9,223 nt of DNA, taken from positions 1-9,223 of the forward strand of contig CAAGIR010000183.1 of assembly GCA_900769975.1 (NCBI GenBank), read 5' to 3'. The notes beneath the pieces are model-generated. The model had not been told where the DNA came from and did no database searches. It saw only the letters and a list, made by a program, of their open reading frames with translations. Position numbers and translations under genes: made by a program. Of this stretch, positions 7,007-9,223 are shown in pieces (within the stretch, counting starts at the first letter, position 1; every line of letters begins with the position of its first letter). Origin of the DNA: Spirochaetia bacterium (GTDB lineage Bacteria; Spirochaetota; Spirochaetia; Treponematales; Treponemataceae).

Positions 7007-7370
7007 TGCTATTTTCGCGATAAAGCCGAAATATGTAGAAAAAATTTTTTCTGGCGAAAAACGGTTTGAATTTAGATCTACTGTCTGTAAACAACAAATC
7101 AATAAAATTGTAATTTATGAAACTTCTCCTATAAGTAAAATTGTAGGAGAAGTTTCTGTTTCCAAAGTCTTAAAAGATACTCCAGAAAATATATGGCTTA
7201 AAACTAAAGACTATGCAGGTATTGATTATGATTCGTTTATGAATTATTTCAAAGAGCGTAAATTTGCTTTTGCATATGTTTTAGAAAATCCTACAAGATA
7301 TGAAACTCCAAAATTTTTATTTGAATATAATATAAAATCTGTTCCACAAAGTTTTGTTTATTTGAAATAA
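6999..7370 (+). CDS. ASCH domain-containing protein
   Basis: This small (123-residue) single-domain protein has the ASCH fold, related to PUA and EVE domains that bind RNA or modified nucleotides. The signature is at the N-terminus: AIFAIKPKYVEKIFSGEKRFEFRS (4-27), where the basic GEKRFEFR loop lines the presumed binding pocket. KIVIYETSPISKIVGEVSV (36-54) is the second core strand pair. KFAFAYVLENPTRYETP (88-104) is the late conserved region. The ATG overlaps the end of the acetyltransferase gene and has no strong ribosome site of its own, consistent with re-initiation. The ASCH protein may present a nucleic acid or nucleotide substrate to the acetyltransferase, or act as its partner in a stress or defence function. 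No direct evidence is present here. Confidence 0.85.
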   Translation: MLNAIFAIKPKYVEKIFSGEKRFEFRSTVCKQQINKIVIYETSPISKIVGEVSVSKVLKDTPENIWLKTKDYAGIDYDSFMNYFKERKFAFAYVLENPTRYETPKFLFEYNIKSVPQSFVYLK

Positions 7371-7375
7371 GTCAA

Positions 7376-7510
7376 AGCAGGCGTTGCGGGCGGCGCTTGA
7401 GCCCGCAGAAGGGGTAGCGGACAAGCCAACAAAGCGGAGAGAAACGGCACTGCTTGCAGGGGCGATTCGTGGAGCGACTTGGCTTGGGAGCGAGGGGAAG
7501 ACCTTCCCCA
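7376..7510. repeat. GC-rich intergenic element before the rhuM remnant
   Basis: The stretch 7381-7500 is 65% GC between genes of far lower GC. It contains two hairpins: GCGGGC-(9 bases)-GCCCGC at 7386-7406 and GGGGAA-gacc-TTCCCC at 7494-7509. It begins just after the ASCH stop codon, as the element at 1986 begins at the hsdM stop, but its sequence is different. I recall blocks of the type GGCGTTGCGGGCGGCGCTTGAG… between genes in treponemes; this needs a search. It may be a dispersed repeat and could end or stabilise the upstream transcript. Minus-strand frames across it have no coding support. Confidence 0.5.
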
Positions 7511-7539
7511 CCTTCTTATAAATATTCTGAGGTACAACA

Positions 7540-7977
7540 ATGCCAACAGATAATAAAAGTGAAATAGTGATTTTTAAGACTGTGGACGAAAAGATTTCGG
7601 TTGATGTTCGTTTTGAAGGCGAAACTGTCTGGCTTACTCAGACTCAGCTGGTGGATTTTTATGGTTCGAGCAAGGCAAATGTAAGCGAACATATAAAGCA
7701 TATTTTTGAGGAAGAAGAGCTTGAAAAAGATTCAGTTATTCGGAATTTCCGAACAACTGCGGCAGATGAAAGTCGTATCAGACAAAATATTTCAACCTCG
7801 ATATGATTATATCTCTTGGTTCCAGAATAAAATCCAAGATTGCTACGCAGTTTCGTCAATGGGCAACAAAGTGGCTGAATGAATATATCCAAAAGGGCTT
7901 TACGATGGACGATGAGCGGCTTAAAGAAGCTGGTGGCGGAGACTATTGGAAAGCAGCTTGACCGTACAATAAGCTAA
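7540..7977 (+). pseudogene. rhuM: RhuM-family (virulence RhuM) gene, broken by two frameshifts and truncated
   Basis: The intact N-terminus (ATG 7540, GAGG at 7529-7532) matches RhuM proteins: VWLTQTQLVDFYGSSKANVS (30-49), then SVIRNFRTTAADE (65-77). The family continues G-K-S-Y. Here GATGAAAGTCG (7765-7775) lacks one G, so this frame ends at 7806. The next frame carries the expected continuation SYQTKYFNLDMIISLGSRIK, then WATKWLNEYIQKGFTMDDER, ending AGGGDYWKAA at the stop 7959-7961. There an extra base near 7953 breaks it again: the original frame resumes as QLDRTIS, like the family's ELLDRIRDIRS, and stops at 7975-7977. Full-length RhuM is about 330 residues, so more than half is gone. The first frame may still be translated as an 88-residue peptide. 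RhuM genes are frequent passengers of Type I restriction loci; the normal function is poorly known. Confidence 0.85.
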
Positions 7978-8000
7978 GAGTGAGGCGAAGAAGTAGGTAG

Positions 8001-8028
8001 AAATATTTTCGATATATCGCAATATTTT
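8001..8028. other. AT-rich imperfect palindrome
   Basis: A perfect ten-base palindrome, CGATATATCG (8010-8019), is flanked on both sides by AATATT (8002-8007 and 8021-8026), making an almost symmetric structure with a one-base offset. It could be a protein-binding site upstream of the second ATPase gene. It has too few G-C pairs for a terminator, and such patterns arise easily in AT-rich DNA. Confidence 0.3.
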
Positions 8029-8045
8029 AAGAAAAAAAGAGCCTT

Positions 8046-8066
8046 TTGTACGTTTCAACCGTACAA
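8046..8066. repeat. Inverted repeat beside the -35 box of the second ATPase gene
   Basis: TTGTACG (8046-8052) and CGTACAA (8060-8066) form a perfect seven-base inverted repeat with a seven-base spacer, one base before the -35 box at 8068. The string ACCGTACAA occurs at 8058-8066 and also at 7961-7969. The position suits an operator or activator site. No regulator is identified. Confidence 0.35.
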
Positions 8067-8067
8067 G

Positions 8068-8096
8068 TTGCAATTTTTGCAGATATAGTCTATTAT
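8068..8096 (+). promoter_or_regulatory. Promoter for the second ATPase gene, possibly giving a leaderless mRNA
   Basis: TTGCAA (8068-8073) and TATTAT (8091-8096) have an ideal 17-base spacer. A start seven bases after the -10 falls on the A of the ATG at 8103. No Shine-Dalgarno lies between 8080 and 8102. Confidence 0.5.
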
Positions 8097-8102
8097 ATTA
8101 GT

Positions 8103-9223
8103 ATGATAATCAGAGAAACTTGGCTTAAGAAAATTCGTCCCTTTTATGACAGCGAACTGATAAAGGTAATTCTTGGTATACGCCGCTGCGGTAAGTCTGT
8201 TGTGCTTAAGCAGATTTATGATGAAATTCAGGCTGACGATGTACACAAAATTTATATCAATTTTGAAGACTTGCAGTTTGCTTCGCTGACAAACGAAACC
8301 GAACTTTATAAATACATAAAAAATTTTATAACAGACGATAAAAAATACTATCTTTTCTTTGATGAAATTCAGAATGTAAAGGATTTTGAGAAAGCCGTTA
8401 ATTCATTCAGGCTTTTAAATACAAGCATTTTCATTACAGGTTCCAATGCAAAGCTGCTTTCTGGCGAACTTGCAACTTTGCTTGCAGGCCGTTATGTTTC
8501 TTTTAGAATCCAGCCGTTCAGTTTTGCAGAAAGTCTTGAAATTCAGCAGATTAAACAGGCTGACAATGCTTCTTTTATGGATTATATCCGCTGGGGTGGA
8601 ATGCCGCAGCGTTTTGCTTTAAAGACAGACGATGAGCTCCGCGTTTTTCTTTCTGATTTGTATGATTCAATTGTTTTAAAGGATATTATTTCGCGCTATA
8701 AAATCCAAAATGTCGATTTGCTCAACAAGATTGTTGCGTATCTTTCTATGAATATGTCGCAGATTTTTTCAGGAACTTCAATTGCTAATTTCTTAAAATC
8801 AGAGAAACGTGACTGTTCCAAAGAATCATTGTACAATTACATTTCGTACATAGCAAATTCCTGCATTATAAATAGAGTTGCCCGCTATGATATTCAGGGT
8901 AAAAAGACTCTTTCTACTTTAGAAAAGTTTTATCTGGCAGATATAAGTTTTGCACGCCTTCATTCACCCAAAATTGATATTGGTGCAAGTATAGAAAACA
9001 TTGTTTATAATGAACTTATAAGACGCGGCTACAATGTTACGATTGGTGTGCTTCCTAATAAGGAAATTGATTTTATCGCACAGAAGGGAACAGAAAAAGA
9101 ATATTACCAGGTCTGCTATCTTCTTGCCAGTGACGAAACGGTTGAGCGCGAATTTGGAGTTTATTCAAGCGTAAAAGACAATTATCCAAAATATGTTTTA
9201 TCTCTCGACGATTTTGATTTTTC
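8103..9223 (+). CDS. Second AAA ATPase with DUF4143-type C-terminal domain, cut by the window end
   Basis: The frame is open from ATG 8103 to the last base (373 complete codons). Relatives are about 400 residues, so only a short tail should be missing. The P-loop GIRRCGKS is at 25-32, Walker B YYLFFDEIQ at 82-90, and the sensor-like TGSNAK begins at 112. AGRYVSFRIQPFSFAES and IRWGGMPQ follow as expected for AAA_14 ATPases, then the DUF4143-type region. Its nuclease-like core keeps E298 (SIENIVYNEL) and D323 (NKEIDFIA), but YYQVCYLL (334-341) stands where the first ATPase has E-I-K, so nuclease activity is unlikely. The start MIIRETWLKKIRPFYD matches the family's usual beginning. There is no Shine-Dalgarno and a promoter sits just upstream. 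It is clearly not a copy of the first ATPase but a different branch of the same family. Confidence 0.87.
   Translation, partial: MIIRETWLKKIRPFYDSELIKVILGIRRCGKSVVLKQIYDEIQADDVHKIYINFEDLQFASLTNETELYKYIKNFITDDKKYYLFFDEIQNVKDFEKAVNSFRLLNTSIFITGSNAKLLSGELATLLAGRYVSFRIQPFSFAESLEIQQIKQADNASFMDYIRWGGMPQRFALKTDDELRVFLSDLYDSIVLKDIISRYKIQNVDLLNKIVAYLSMNMSQIFSGTSIANFLKSEKRDCSKESLYNYISYIANSCIINRVARYDIQGKKTLSTLEKFYLADISFARLHSPKIDIGASIENIVYNELIRRGYNVTIGVLPNKEIDFIAQKGTEKEYYQVCYLLASDETVEREFGVYSSVKDNYPKYVLSLDDFDF

Noticed and set aside
7317..7701. Minus-strand frames across the GC-rich block and the start of the rhuM remnant
   Set aside because: They reflect the unusual base composition and overlap well-supported plus-strand genes.
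1..9223. CRISPR array, tRNA, rRNA, transposase or integrase genes
   Set aside because: No regular direct repeats, cloverleaf-like sequence, or recombinase or transposase motifs were seen on either strand.

Overview
The window looks like a variable, defence-type gene island in a low-GC, host-associated bacterium. My best guess is a gut or rumen spirochaete of the Treponema type. This rests on intergenic elements I remember from such genomes (a GTCATTCTGAAC...GTTTCAG inverted repeat and a GGGCGTGCCCCTCG block) and on the codon style. It is an inference and no search was run. All credible genes lie on the + strand.

Layout. (a) 3-125: the end of an unrecognised protein. (b) 126-464: a gene-free leader with an imperfect inverted repeat and weak promoter-like boxes. 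(c) 465-5370: a Type I restriction-modification cluster. It holds hsdM, an AAA ATPase of the AAA_14/DUF4143 type, a KilA-N domain protein and hsdS. The two accessory genes sit between the methyltransferase and specificity subunits, and no hsdR is visible in the window. (d) 5445-6438: a very AT-rich gene of unknown function with a C-terminal membrane segment. Its true 5' end, from a TTG codon with a good Shine-Dalgarno, is in another frame and is separated from the rest by a T6 run. (e) 6518-7370: an overlapping GNAT acetyltransferase and ASCH-domain pair. (f) 7376-7510: a GC-rich intergenic block. (g) 7540-7977: a RhuM-family pseudogene broken by two opposite single-base indels. (h) 8103-9223: a second DUF4143-type ATPase, cut by the window end. 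It is preceded by a clear -35/-10 pair placed so that the mRNA could be leaderless.

How the genes may work together. HsdM and HsdS should form a DNA adenine methyltransferase whose target is set by the two recognition domains of HsdS. KilA-N, RhuM and DUF4143 ATPase genes are familiar passengers of Type I loci, but what they do there is not settled. Base composition changes sharply: sampled hsdM lines are about 55-58% GC, while sampled lines of the 5445-6438 gene are about 22-23%. Together with the hsdS mosaic, the GC-rich blocks and the decayed rhuM gene, this suggests a locus built by successive insertions and recombination.
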